In this document: positions 1 to 12,364 of the stretch, one piece after another
Layout: every line of letters starts with the position of its first letter
Position numbering within the stretch: position 1 is the first letter of the stretch
NCBI RefSeq assembly: GCF_004337985.1
Contig: NC_043742.1
Location: 2,156,176 to 2,220,175, forward strand
Length of the DNA stretch: 64,000 nt
DNA from: Pyricularia pennisetigena
Taxonomy: Eukaryota; Ascomycota; Sordariomycetes; Magnaporthales; Pyriculariaceae
Direction of reading: 5' to 3'
Notes under the pieces: generated by a model
Databases searched by the model: none
What the model was told of the DNA's origin: nothing
What the model saw: the letters and a program-made list of their open reading frames with translations, nothing else
Translations under genes and position numbers: made by a program

Positions 1-279
1 TTATCAAACTTTATGCAGCATCTTACTATGGTAAGTCGGGGCGCAATACTATGTAATCTCGCCGTGGAAACGTACGCCAACAACCCCGCAAAATTTAAAT
101 TGCGCACACTCATTGAGCGATGACACGCACTCAAAACTATTGGCGCAAAAAAAAGAAGGTTATGCTTCTTTGTTTGCCATCCATTACCACAAGCCTAATT
201 ACCTCTTCAACAGGCGTCCCCAGCCAACCCAAGGTGGACGGGCGACAAGCCCCAGCCACACCAAGTCACCGAGTCCACT

Positions 280-1705
280 TCATGACAGCAACTTCTTGTT
301 CGCAAACCCAACCCTCATCTGGCCCATGTCGAAAACCACAAACTGCGCCTTGAGCAGCACGTCGCCAAAGACGTTGATCCCCAGCCCGGCGCTCGATTGC
401 AGGCCGCCGTAGCACATCCTGTCGTCGTACTGCCAGTACCGCATGTACCTGCCGGGCACCACGCCCCTGACGCCGCCCACCACGAACTTGAAGTCGGGCA
501 GCGACGCCGCGCACGGAAACACCCACGAGCCCCAGTAGGGATCCACCGCTGCCCCGGCCACCTGTGCGTAGTACAGCTTGACCATCCACTCGGGTAGCAG
601 GAGCAGCGTCGTGCCCGTGTCGACGATGGCCGCGAACGGCCTAGCCAGGTATGGGCCGCCCCCTATCCCGATGCCGGAGACGCGCACCTCCCACCACGGC
701 CGCAACGGTATCGCCGCCGCCCAGCCGATTGCACCAGTGTACTCGTTTGGGTTGACGAATCCAAAGTTGTAATTTCCGGGCCTGCCGGCCCGCAGATTTG
801 CCGTGAAGACGGGCGACGGCAGCTTGTCTTTGATGTTGTCGGCAAAGGTCTGCGCCCGCTGCGGCCGGACCGTGTTGGCCCAGCTCATGCCCAGACCCAT
901 CAGTCCCGAAATCCAAGGGTCGTCGGTAAAGGACCGCGATGCGTATGTCGCCGACTCCACCACCTGCGCGTCAAACCTGGCCCCGCCGAGCTGCACTCGG
1001 TCTGTGTAGGCGATGCCCGAGGCGCCCGATCCGTCGCCATACGCGATGGACCACGTCGCATTGGGGATGAGCTTGCTTGTTGTTGACTTGCGTGGTGAGT
1101 AGACTGGCCGACCGTTTTGCTGGTCTGTAGGCGTGTCGGTCGACATGACCCAACTGGGATGAAGTGTCAGCGAATGCACGTTTGCCCCGTTGCTTTGGTT
1201 CGTGGATGGCAGCGAAGGAGACCTTACAGATCTGCAGACCCCGTGTCGATTGCAATGTTAATACTCTGTGGTGGTGTGCCAAACCTGATGGCTGAGATGT
1301 ATTCAATGTCATAAGGCGCCGGCGGCACGGCCAGGACAGACCCGAACATGTTGTTACCTGCATTGCTCCCCCAAAGAGGCAAGGTTCATATGTAAGATAT
1401 GTAAGTTTCCTTCCATCTTTCGCCTTGCAGAATCTCAAATCAATAAAGCCTTTACACGTACGCTGCTGCAGCTTGGTCCGGATACGTGAATTTATCTCCA
1501 CCGCGGCACGCAATCTCGGCGTCAGGGTCGCGTTGTACTTGGAAAACGCATGGAGGAGAGCGTCGAGCCCTGTACACTCCCTGAAGTGCCTGTTCTTCTC
1601 CTGCGCGATGGTGAACGCGCCACCAGGTAGAGCATTTTCGACTGGAGAGGCGGCAGCCAGGGCAGCACTAGACACCACACAGGCAAACACCAGGAGGTAA
1701 TGCAT
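280..1705 (-). CDS. Secreted pepsin-type aspartic endopeptidase (family A1)
   Basis: Three exons (1705-1462, 1357-1228, 1153-280) join in frame to about 415 residues. Exon 1 starts with a hydrophobic signal peptide ending in an Ala-rich stretch. Catalytic Asp119 lies in the first DTGS motif, read from exon 2 into Trp126 in exon 3, and Asp303 lies in the second motif, AIVDTGTTLL. The flap-region YGDGSGASG is also present. These are the two Asp-Thr-Gly signatures of family A1, so the product should be an acid protease acting outside the cell. The donors GTACGT and GTAAGG and the CAG acceptors support the joins. No membrane tail or GPI-like C-terminus is seen. It reads away from the RdRP gene across a gap-containing spacer. 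Substrate is not predictable from sequence. Confidence 0.93.
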
Positions 1706-2047
1706 GGTTGGGGGATCTCAAGCAGCGACAATGATCAAGGAGAGGGCTGATCTTGTAGAACGGTGGGATAAATGGTGGGACTATCTGCGGCGGATTGCCA
1801 TGATCGGGGGATCGACGAAGATCGTCGGTAGTCAGTCTCGAGCACACATTTTGTTCCTTTTTATTAGCCTCGAGAGTGGAATGCCACCATAGAAACGCGT
1901 CTTAAAAGGAAATCACTTATAAAGCTGGACATTCCACCGCTATCGTATTGAGACACCTGCACCACTGACCTCGAATGATCCGGCCACTGGTCTCCCAAGA
2001 GTTATCCAAGTACTCAAGTGCTCAAGTACTCTGAATGGGAATGGTTG

Positions 2048-2089
<42 letters not shown>

Positions 2090-2315
2090 NNNNNNNNNNN
2101 CGGACCTTTACTGTGCCATGTTCCTGCGTCCGTCCATAGTGGTATGATGGAGCTGGAGAAAGAAAGAGAGAATATGGTTGATAAAAAAAAAAAAAAAAAA
2201 AAAAGAAAGAAAGAAAGAAAGAAAGAAATAAACAAACAAAATCCACGTCAACAAATGACTTCACAGCAGTATTCCTAAATCCAAATGCCAAGAAATGACA
2301 TTCCCGAAACGTCCA
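1706..2315. other. Intergenic stretch with assembly gap and poly-A tracts
   Basis: No gene seen. It contains the promoter side of the aspartic protease, a run of about 40 A ending in 11 N (2090-2100), and a second A-run followed by GAAA repeats at about 2182-2230. The same short word precedes both A-runs, which suggests a mis-join or collapsed repeat at the gap. Confidence 0.8.
2090..2100. other. Assembly gap (11 N)
   Basis: Run of undetermined bases immediately after a long A homopolymer. True length is unknown. Confidence 0.99.
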
Positions 2316-5300
2316 TCAATAATAAGACTCTCCCTCGAATAAATCGTCCCCGTCATATTCCGTCCCGGCATTACTACTCTCATCAAGCGGTTCGGTGTCC
2401 TCCCGCACAGCAGCGAAGCGATCAATCATCTTCTTGTCTGGTCTGAGGAAAGGGATCAGTTCTTGGGTGACAGGAGCCAATTGTCGCCCTGCGGTCGTAG
2501 CTTTGATCAACATCAACTGAGTCCCAGCAATTTTCCATACGAAAGATGCGTTCTTGTTAATGTAGTACTTGAACGTCATAGAGGCTTTGAGAAGAGCCCA
2601 ATTGGTCTGTTCCGGGTGCAGGTATGATTGCATTAACATCGCGACCGTTTTAGAGTCCTGCAGAGATTTGTGCAAATGAATAGCGGGCTTGATAGCAAGC
2701 CATTCGCCATATACCTTATTGATATTCGTCCGGTATTCGCCTTTTGGCCGGTCGCCGGCCATCCTCTTCTTCCAGCTTTCCGCTACCTTGTCTATATCCG
2801 ACTTGAGCGCTTTAAGCAGCATTCCCACCGAGGACGATTTCAGCCCGTCCCAATGCTTGTATACGGCCACCAGATCCGTATCCCAACAATTCGCTTTCTC
2901 ACCCGACTTGTTTTGAAGCGATTTGTCGAAACCTCCAAGCTCCTCGTCGATTAGTGGTTTGGCAACAGTAAACTTCAGGTGGTCAATTATATGCTCCGGG
3001 AGCCTGCTGTTCCATCTCCATGTATTCTCCTTGTATGGCGGGGACTCGAGAGAATCATGTTTGGGATGGAGCTCATCTTTAAGCCTTTTCCATGATGCCT
3101 CATCAAACACAATGCCTTGCTTGCCCTGGTCGACTAGGTTGCTCACCAGAGTGCTGAGTAAAATTGCCACGGGGTCGTTGACATTCTTCCGCTTGTAGCA
3201 AAGCCTCTCCTTGAAGTTGGTGCAGATGCCCAAGAAGTTTTGTCGCATGTTGAACTCGAGGCCCCGCGCAATCATCTCACCCGTACCTTTTTCCAGCCCC
3301 AAGTCTCGTACCAGGTCTGACATGGTTCCAGGAATCTTACTCAGATAACCCTGTTGGAACAGATCAGGAGTCTTGGGGACTGCGGCATTCTGAAAATTGT
3401 CAACAATTCTACGATCCCAGCAAACCCAGGCGATATCTCCGTCGTAATCACCACCGGACAACTTGTCTGCAAGCGCAACGTTCCCGTTTCTGGAAAATAC
3501 GACCACATCCTTGAGATCCTTCAACTCAGGCCTAAAGACTGCTTTGACCTTTTGGATATCGCTAATGTAATGTGCTGGCGATCGAGCAACCAAAACTTCT
3601 TGGTCGCTGAGCAAAGTACCAGAAAAGCCATCGCAGGTGAATTTCTCAGAGAAGCACAAATGCACCTCGCCTTCAGGTACCACGCCCCAAAAGTCGACAA
3701 CCATTAAAGCATACGTCGACATCCCAACTTTAATGTTGAGCTTCTCTCTGAGGGTTTCACATTTTTGTTTTTGGGTCCTCCAGACAATGTCCTGGAGGTA
3801 TTTCTGTTCTCTGGGGTCAAATCCAGCTCGGATCATCTCAGCCATGACGTCCTCGTCACGTTCGGGCAAGCCGCCAAGACGAGGGACTTCGAAAGTGGTG
3901 CTACCTAGACCCTGACCACGACTAGAGTTCTCGTGAACCCATTGGAGAAACTGTTGGGGCGAACGGAGAGCAACCTGCATGCTTTTCAATTCAGCGCGGA
4001 GACTTGTCCTGAGCAGGTCGCCAATGGAATCCTGCATCCCATGCTTATTTTTACAGCGATCGTGGAGGACTGGCAAGAATTGGAGATTCAGGCTGGCGGA
4101 CCGAAGCGGTTTTGCATACGTTTTGATCTCCAGCGTGCGGTAATGCGGGTCCTCATCAAACGTGCACACCCATTTTCGTTGCGAAGGGTAGGTTTTAATC
4201 CACCTCTTGTCGGACTGGTCAAATGGATCAATTATCCACATGCCTTTGGCGCTCCCAAGCCTACCTTGGACGGCACAGGGTAAATCTTGAATGCCAAAAA
4301 ATCCTTGGATTTCTCGAGCAACACGTTGGGACATCAGGCCAATACCGTCATTCATGACTTTGCCAGTCGGGGACATGAGGTCATTTTCTTCAGCGCAGAT
4401 TTCTGAGGTTCCAAAAACCACAGCTGGTTCAGTTCTGCTCAGGCCTAAACCGAGCCATCATGTTAGTGCGCGTCACAGCAATGCAACTGTCCAGGTAGTG
4501 TCTCTAGGTACGTACCTAGTTGTATGCGTGAAAACAGCTTGGGCCATGGCTGGCGCTGGTTTTGACCAAGATGGAGCTCCAAGAGCCAATTTAGCATTTT
4601 ATGGACTGGGAGAGCCGTCCGGGTCAAAGAATTACCAGAAAACGACGCATTTAGATCATGTCGGGGTGGCTGAAAACGAATCCCATCCTCGGCGAAGAAG
4701 TAAATGCGATTCTGAGAAACCGGCGTCAGGTCGATTCCAAGGCGGTCCTCCCTGGCAGGTCGTCTATATCCGCCATCCTTTGTGAAAAACGCTGCCCATT
4801 TACGGCCGACAAAGCTGTGGCTGCCACGACTTAACCAATTGTTCAAGATTGCCCGCAATGCGGGATCCTTGATGGATGAGGCGTGCGATGGGTACAAGAC
4901 CTCGAGAAAACGATCCGCGCCAAATCGTCTACTTAGACGGTGAGACGGTTCTATTGACAATGCCTTGAGCTTCAAAATGAAGAAGGCCCCAGTTGTGGCA
5001 GGGTTAGGCTCCAGTTCAGCAGCGAGGACGATTTTATCAAAATTTTCAAGTGCAGCATTCCAAGCATCTACAGAGCACTGCTCTGGAAAGGTCTTATCGT
5101 TTTTATCGTTTTTATCTTTCTGAAATAGAGGGTGCTTGTGCAAGTCAGACCGGAGCGTGTTGGGGTCGTTCCAGCTTTGTTTATAAACCAAGCCTTCAAC
5201 GTCACCAAGGTCAATGTTGCAGTGTAATGCAATACGCGTCACTTCCCAGGCGATAGCAAGTGGAGCGGAATGAAGCCATTCCGGTAGGCGAGCTGAGAAT

Positions 5301-6373
5301 GGGTGTTAGTTTGTTCGAAATGAGCAAGCGAAGCGATCAGGGTATAGAGAGAAAGAAAAAAAAAAAAAGAAGAACAACATACGCCAAACCATGTCGAGAC
5401 GATCTTTAACGGCTTGGTGAGCGGTATTGGGCCTTGGCTTTGGTTTGCTCGGCTCTGACTCAGCAACAAAGCCTTCCGGAAAGCTGGAAAAGATGTCACT
5501 TGAGGTCTTCCTTGAATGGCCTTTATCGGAATCGGGAGGACATTCCTGGACCAAGGCCCAGGCCTCATCAGAGTTCGGCTCGCTCTTTAAAGGAATCTTT
5601 AAACTGGGTCGCAAGGCATGTTTGGATTGCTGCGAAGAAGCTTCAACGGTTGTCTGAGTCACCCCAAGATCCTCGCCTTCGGAGAAGATACAAGGCGCAA
5701 TAGATGTACGGCTGGTATTAGCGGAGTCCTGCTCCTCGTCAAACTCTCTTGTGGTTGATCTTCTGGGTTGTGGCTCTGTTCTCGGTCCCGGTTTCTCAAG
5801 AGCACGCGTTTGCACGTCGTCCAGCTTGTGCAGCTGGGTTTTCCTGTGGCGCTTGGGAGATAGTTCCTCGTCCTCTTCGTCGCTTGATAATCGTTTAGAA
5901 AGGCGGCGATGGCAATTTCTGTCTGGTTCGGCTAACTCCGGACTGTAGCCCTCATGTAGAACTTGTGGTAATCGGGGAACAAGATGCTGGCTACGTTCTA
6001 CTTTTCTGGGTTGGGGAGATCGGCTCCTAGTCGGGATTTCGGGTGCGACGTTGTAGGGCTCATTCGACCGGCTCTTTACTACACCAACATCGGCGCGTGG
6101 TACCTGAGCACCTCTAGGTTGAGGCCTTGTCATGGCGGCGACCTCACTTTGGCAGTAGCGCCCAAGTCCTGCGGCTGTTTTGAGGTGGGGTTCAGCCCTG
6201 TTGTCAGCCTGCGCATGATTTTGGTCTGAAGAAGCAATCAAATGCAAATGCACTGACTGAATGAACGGCGTGATTTGGGAGCTACCGATGGCTCCGCTGC
6301 TACATGCAGACGCGCAGACAGAGATCGCGCCCTCCTCGACCTGCCGGGTCAAGGTAGCGATCGGTCGATCCAA
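2316..6373 (-). CDS. RNA-dependent RNA polymerase (RNA-silencing RdRP, QDE-1/SAD-1 class)
   Basis: Three exons (6373-5383, 5292-4516, 4444-2316) give about 1298 residues, close to the size of fungal cellular RdRPs. The catalytic loop of this family, Asp-x-Asp-Gly-Asp, is seen as DYDGD at residues 922-926, just after ALADKLSGG and before the IAWVCWD segment. Family function: copying single-stranded RNA into double-stranded RNA for Dicer in quelling or meiotic silencing. Residues 1 to about 330 are low-complexity, rich in Ser, Arg, Pro and Glu, with basic clusters and no recognised domain. The intron at 4515-4445 has donor GTACGT and branch CACTAAC; the one at 5382-5293 has GTATGT and CAG. The start at 6373 is the first Met of the long exon, and an extra 5' exon cannot be excluded. 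I cannot assign it to one of the three usual fungal paralogues. Confidence 0.93.
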
Positions 6374-7345
6374 GCCCGTGGGATGAATGGACGAAGTGGA
6401 GACAAGGTGCTCTTCTGGGAGAAGAGTCTATAGAGGATAAGGTATTATGCTTCGCGCTAGGTAAATAGAAGGACTAGCAAGAAAATCGAAGTGGAACTGA
6501 GTGTGGCAAAAAATGAGCATCAAAGTTCCCTTCTTGCGGCGTTTATTTGTCGGTTGTAGCCGCAAGTGGTTTCTGATTACCGGTAATCTTGAGGTGGCTA
6601 GGGTGTTGTCGTATGGTGGATTGACTGACTGGTTTGGAGGGGCGGCAGTCCAGGGTTGCCAGGATATTATTGATGACGGGAGTTCTTTGGCATTGAGTTT
6701 TTTCAGCGCTCCACCATTTGACGTCTCATACCCGAGACCCCACTTCTTACCTAACGCGATTTTGGCACCACGTTGGCAGGACTGCCAGCCAGTCCCTGCT
6801 CTCCAATTGTTTCGTAGAACGTAGAACGCTGCAGATGAGTGGATGCCCACCTCCAGTACCAAGTAGAACGGCGATGCTTTCCCCGCTTGCTGCACAGGCC
6901 ACACACAATGGGACGACGGCTTGCCCGGCACGCAGGGAAGAGGGCACTCACAATTGACTGCGACGACTTCTGTTTTTAGGTTCGATCTTGCACATCATCC
7001 AATCCTGTCTGGCTGCTTGGACCGCTTTCTTGTCACAATGCTCCCCTGCAGCCTTTAGCCGTCCATTGTCCGCCACTCGTTGACGTCGCAAGACAAGGTC
7101 TAAAAATTTCGTAGTAAGCACCCTCGATTGACTCTTTCAAATGTCAAAGCTGCACTCCTCCCCTCGGACTTCTATCGGGGTTCAAAACGACCACCATACC
7201 TCTTTCTTTCCCCACGAGGTCGTTGCGCGCACGCACAAGGGACACCCACCGCCAGTCTCTCGGCTTTTTTTGTGACCAACTGCTAAGGTGTACCGGCCTA
7301 TGTAGCTAGCTAGCTCCTATTGTCGGCTACGCCAAACCCGGGGAG
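6374..7345. other. Divergent promoter region between RdRP and Zn2Cys6 regulator
   Basis: About 970 bp with no convincing gene. A minus-strand open frame at 6931-6428 has no recognisable features and I treat it as chance. Both neighbours read outward, so this should hold both promoters. Confidence 0.6.
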
Positions 7346-10300
7346 ATGGCGGGTGAGAACAGTGCCAGTCCCAACATCGATGACTTGACTCCTGAGGAAG
7401 CCAGCCGAATCATCCACTCGCATCGAAAGGTGCGCTACGGTATGTTGATAATTTATTTTGCTTTCTTTCTGTTGCTTTCTGAATCCTTCCAATATACTTG
7501 TTGTGCACAACCTCCAGGAGGTTTATGCTTGCTCCTTTGTTCTTGTCCTTGGCATCCCTCCATCATATGCCTGCATTTATTTTCCTTGTTTNNNNNNNNN
7601 NNTTTTTTTCCTTGAATGGCCTTTTCTTTGCTTTGGTTACGGTTTTGTTCCTGGTGGTAGACGGACTGGCCGTACCTGCTTGATGTTTCCCCGAGCTGTC
7701 CCCGGTCCTGTCCCGGTTCCGACTCCTGCATCCATCTCTATGGGTCGGGGTCTTCGGGCCGTGCCAGGCCCCTATCCCGAAGCATTTCACCCAACCCGCG
7801 ACTCTCTTGATCGGTCGTCTCTTGCAACGCACCATTGCATACATGCCTGCATAGTCACCCAGACCCACTCTCTTTGGCATTGTGTCATGACTGGGCTGAA
7901 AGCACAGCGGATGCCGGAGCTTGTCAATTAACAACTGCCAAAAACATGGAACGCCAATAGGAACTGCATGCTGGCCCTGTCGACAACGCAAGGTATGCAG
8001 ACCCCACAGTATGATCCCTCTGGGATATGGCTGACATAAAAAAAGGTAAAATGTGACAACAAGCAGCCTTGCGAGAACTGCGTCAAGCGGGACCATGCCC
8101 AGCTCTGCTCCTACAAGCCCAACCGGTCAGGCACTCGTGGATCTATAACATCAGAGAATGCCAGTACGGGCAGGAAGCGGCCACGCTCGCCAGAGGAGGA
8201 GGACACTCAGCGGACACCTCTTGACATCAAAAGCGAGAGTAGCACTGGGGTAGCTGCTTACGGTAAGCGGCATCAGTCGCCAAGTGTCGATGAGAATTCT
8301 ATTGGTTACTTATATGGCTTTCACTCGGCCGTTACAGACGACGAGGGTGGCGACACCTCCGAAGGGTCAAGATACCTAGGACAGAACAGCATACCTGCCA
8401 TCCTCAAGGAACAGCTGCCGCCGACCGAACAGCAGGATGAATCGACACATATTAGGCAGGACATGCGGTCCATCTTGGGGCTGGATACATCGGCCCCTTT
8501 TCCGCTCATGTCACCCAGGCATATGGAGAAGCTTACACTAGACATCACCACGGAATTGCCCTCGGATAGAGAGGTGATGAGGTAGGTCAACTCCCGCTGC
8601 AGGTCATGATCTTGAGCTATGCTGCGACCACAGTCGACTATGAGAGGCGTTTGTCGCCATGGTGTTTCATGGAAGGTCACTAACGTGGGATTAGACTTTT
8701 CCGAACATACAAGGAGATTCCGCAACAATTCTGGGGCTTCGTTATAGATATAAACGACGTAGAGAGTCGGCTGCTCGTTTACCTGGAGGACAGAGCTAAA
8801 AACGCGAAAAGTACATCCAAGGCCACTAAGCCAGTGTCTGCTTCGTGGCTTGCAATATTATTTGCGATACTCGCCGTAGGCTCACAGTATCACGAATCTC
8901 CTTATCACATCCGGACCGCCAACTCTCAGAAATACATCCAAATCTCGTTTCATTTCTTGAGGATAAGTAACTTCCTCCTCAGGCAAGTTTCTTCATTGCA
9001 ATACACGACTTCCACTTGCTCGTACTAACAGCCCTTGGACAGACCAAACTTTGACTCGATTCAGGCATTGTTGATGACGAGCTTTGCGCTACTCAACGAT
9101 ATGAAGGCTGAGGCCTCGTGGGCTCTGTTGGGTTTAACCTGTCGCCTGGCTCAGTCACTGGGTCTTGATAGGACCTCGACCAACAATGAAACCGAGATGG
9201 CGTCCGAACTCTCCGATAGGGAGCGTGTCAGGCGGACGTTGTGGTATGTCTGAAGTTCTCGGGACCGGAGCTCCTTTTTAAACACATGCACTAACTGAAA
9301 TTCGTCACCAGGTGGAAATGCGTTTGGCATGACTCGTTGATTTCATTATCTTTCGACAGGTATGTGACTTTACCGGGAAAAGAGGAGCGTTCAATTATGA
9401 TTGCCGTTTTTGCTGTGTTCGAATCTAATGTGCGTACAGGTCACCCATGACAAATGCAGGATCGGTGCGGATACCAATGCAAAATCCCAGAGCTGGCGGC
9501 TGGGGCTACTTGGAGGCCATGTGCCATTTGTGCAAAATCATCTCCCAGCGCCTGAACCCCGAGGCACTCGCAGCAGCCTCCTACGACATCATCCTCGAGA
9601 ACTGCGAAGCTACTGAAAGGTTACGAGAGCAGGTTGTTCCTTCCATTCGCTCCAAGGAAGCTTGTAGCTCTGCGCTCGATCGACTCCAATACTTTGCCAT
9701 CCGCCTTCATACAGCTTTCGTCGTCTCGGTCTGCTGCAGACCTGCGCTTCATCGTGACGGCGACGAGGGCGAATCGAAGCTGACGAGCTCGCAGAAACGA
9801 TCGCTGGCCGAGAAGTGCAAAGTTAACCTTGCCGAAACAGTACGCATGTTCCTCGCTATGCACCAACTATCCGTCATCCCGACGCGATCCTGGGCTTTTA
9901 CCTACCATGGCTTGTCGTCCGCCGTCCTGTTGGGCATCCTCGGCGAGACCAAGGCCGACCCTGAAGTCCGCCAACTCCAAGGTGATCTCATCGCAGCACT
10001 GTCTGCCACTGCAAGCAAGGAGAAGAGCCCAACTGGCCCGTACATACCACCCTCGGACAAGGACATTGAGCTCTCCGGTCCGCTGTCGCGAGCACTCACA
10101 GCACTCCGAAACATATACGACCATGGAACGATAATTGGCGCGGGTCTCAGGAGGGAACTCAATAGTGGGTACGCCTCGGGTGCACGCACACCGCACCGGC
10201 CCAACGGACTCACGGCAGCACCTACGGCGCCGGGCGCGGCCCCTGCCGGCAATGGGACTATCAATGACCCGCAGGTGATTCTCGAGGGCGTGAGCACAAG

Positions 10301-10847
10301 CCTCAATCCGCACCAAGGCGCCGCCGTTGCCGTGACAGAGATGCAGAACGGAAACGCGGCAATGCCGTCTACGGAATATCCGGCGTATGTACAGTTTAAC
10401 CCCATGCAACATCAGCGGCAAAATCCTGACGGCAACAGCAACAGCAACAGCAACGGCAATAGCAGCAGCAATATGACCTTTTTGCCGACAATCCAGGACC
10501 CCTTGACTACGGAACCGCCGCTCGCCGATCCTTCTACCTACATGTCTCCCATGGATGTCTATGATCAGATATTCTGGGGTGGGTATCAATCCTTCTCCTC
10601 CTCGCGTCAAGGTTTTTGCGATTATGCCCTTTTTACCCTATTTTCCCTTTTTTTTTTTTTGCGTTTTTGTTTTCTCGTGCTCACTGTCCTTGTTCTTCAG
10701 GGTCATTGGTAAATGTTTGCTAACACTTTTTTTGATCATTCAACAGAATCACCAGAGCCATGGAACACGGGAGTGGACACGATGAACTTCGACTTTTTGG
10801 CCCAGCCGCCCCCTGGCCAACAGCAACAGCAGCACTTTTACTTTTAA
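7346..10847 (+). CDS. Zn2Cys6 transcription factor with fungal_trans domain
   Basis: Nine exons join in frame: 7346-7439, 7961-7992, 8046-8262, 8338-8581, 8695-8982, 9043-9243, 9312-9359, 9440-10578 and 10747-10847 (about 787 residues). A binuclear zinc cluster CX2CX6CX5CX2CX8C occupies residues 35-63, and a phase-0 intron cuts it between residues 42 and 43. A basic, Pro-rich linker (RKRPRSP) follows. The middle shows hallmarks of the fungal-specific regulatory domain: SWLAILFAILAVGSQY, EASWALLGLTCRLAQSLGL, then an RRTLWW segment. The tail has Asn/Ser and Gln repeats typical of activation regions. Family role: nuclear DNA-binding regulator; target genes unknown. Intron 5 (8983-9042) is of GC-AG type with a perfect TACTAAC branch site. 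Intron 1 is unusually long (521 bp) and contains an assembly gap, so exon 1 is the least certain part. Confidence 0.92.
7592..7602. other. Assembly gap (11 N) inside intron 1
   Basis: Undetermined bases flanked by T-runs and by TTTTCCTTG on both sides. It lies in the long first intron of the Zn2Cys6 gene, so missing sequence could hide another exon. Confidence 0.99.
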
Positions 10848-11563
10848 TAAGCCGACTACTATACTCCATCGAGGGTCGTTGGACCCGCTGGCTCGCATAT
10901 TTTCGGGCATCTAATGGCCAAGGCTATGTCATGATACATTTATTCACCGTTAGGGAGTTTAAAAACTGGGCTCGGATAGCAGCAAAATCCTTTTTATAGG
11001 CTTTTTTTTTGTGTTTTGGAATTTAAAAGTATCTTTCCCGCCGTGCATTCTGTCATTCTGTTTTCTCGTACCATGGGCTCATTTTCGTCTCCCCTTTGGC
11101 TGCTGTCGCCCATACCGAGTCACCAGCAGCCAATCATAACTTAGCGACGGCAGGTCCGGCCACATTAATTTCGGAAGAGAGGCTGACAAGCCATACATTT
11201 GTGGTTGGGTAGCCTGGCCAGCTCTTATGGTGTTGATGGAACTGCCCGCCAATAATCGACTAGGACTGGGTGGTACAAGTATGTCTTTGGATACCGTACC
11301 ACATGATGTTTGGCCCGGTAATTTTAAATTTTGATACTGCGTGTAGCAGCCGTTAACTTGAGCTTCGTATTTGGCTTCAAAAAGATTTGGACTCTGTCTA
11401 ATCGACAAGTCGTGGGCCTCAGCCCTGAATACGGATCAGATCTCCACTGCTAACCTCTCTCTGTACATTATGAGGTTCTTTGATGATTTCAATCGATCTT
11501 TCAAAGACTTTTTCCGGGCCATTTGCTCCCAAAACAAAAGAAAAATATTGAACAAATTGCGGT
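10848..11563. other. Convergent spacer
   Basis: About 700 bp between the ends of the regulator (+) and the next gene (-). Only short shadow frames are present. Confidence 0.6.
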
Positions 11564-12364
11564 TTACTGGTTGTCGTCATCGCACCGATCCCACTCGAGG
11601 TCGTCGAGTGCATTGAGAAAATCCCAGTCACGAAGCTCAGCCTCGTTTTTGCCGTCGTCAATCTCCTCGGTGCTCTCCTCGCATGGGGCAAGGGTGGGTG
11701 TGAATCGACTACGAAGGTGAGGAGTCGTAATCAGCATCAGCATCTCGTGGCGCGCGAACATTACTGCCAGCGACATTGCGGGCTGCAGCATTCTTTGGAG
11801 AGAGGTGAGTTCCTCTTCATCATCTTCCCCTTCTTCCTCAACGTCAGGGATCGTCGGCAGCAAGTGACGTACATGGTTGTCAGGGTCGTAGTAGGCGGCA
11901 TTAGTGAGTGCGATGGTGGAGCGGTTCGTCGATGCGTTCTCACGCCTCAGGGGAGTGGGACGCTGGGCTCGATTGAGAGATTGACCCGAGCGAAGGCGCT
12001 GTGCGACTTGGCCTCTCTGATATGGCGCCACCCAGAGACCCCAGTTGCCGTTGTAATAATCGGCGGTGCAGCTGTTCTCTTGGTCGCCGTCAACCTGGCT
12101 GCCAGGGAGCTGGGACTCTTGAGCCCGCTGGTTCATGCTGGAGTTGATGATGTCTCGGAGAGTCTGCGGGTTCATAGTCTCCAGACCGGGGAGACTGTGC
12201 TTGAGGCCGCCAGTGGATGACTCGTCGTCCTCTTTGGCCTTCTTATCCTCGGTCTTTTTCTCGACTTTCTCCGGAGGCTGATACAATGGAAGACCCATTT
12301 TGATCTGGTATTGGCCTGAGTTGAACTTGGGACGGAACAAAAGTGTCAACTCGCGTTGCGTCAT
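11564..12364 (-). CDS. Unrecognised acidic, mostly disordered protein
   Basis: Single exon of 266 residues; I do not recognise a family. The N-terminus (first 30 residues, including LTLLFRPKF and GQYQIKMGLPLYQPP) is the most protein-like part. A Lys/Glu-rich segment, an Asn/Gln-rich middle and a strongly acidic stretch (VEEEGEDDEEE, about residues 175-185) follow, with a final acidic tail. No signal peptide or clear membrane segment. Codon use is even and no intron is needed. Its convergent position to the zinc-cluster regulator implies no functional link. Could be lineage-specific. Confidence 0.6.
   Translation of the reverse strand: MTQRELTLLFRPKFNSGQYQIKMGLPLYQPPEKVEKKTEDKKAKEDDESSTGGLKHSLPGLETMNPQTLRDIINSSMNQRAQESQLPGSQVDGDQENSCTADYYNGNWGLWVAPYQRGQVAQRLRSGQSLNRAQRPTPLRRENASTNRSTIALTNAAYYDPDNHVRHLLPTIPDVEEEGEDDEEELTSLQRMLQPAMSLAVMFARHEMLMLITTPHLRSRFTPTLAPCEESTEEIDDGKNEAELRDWDFLNALDDLEWDRCDDDNQ

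Noticed and set aside
2050..2089. Poly-A run as a retroposed poly-A tail
   Set aside because: It abuts N and is duplicated beyond the gap; an assembly cause is simpler.
6428..6931. 167-codon minus frame upstream of the RdRP
   Set aside because: No motif or codon bias; lies in a divergent promoter.
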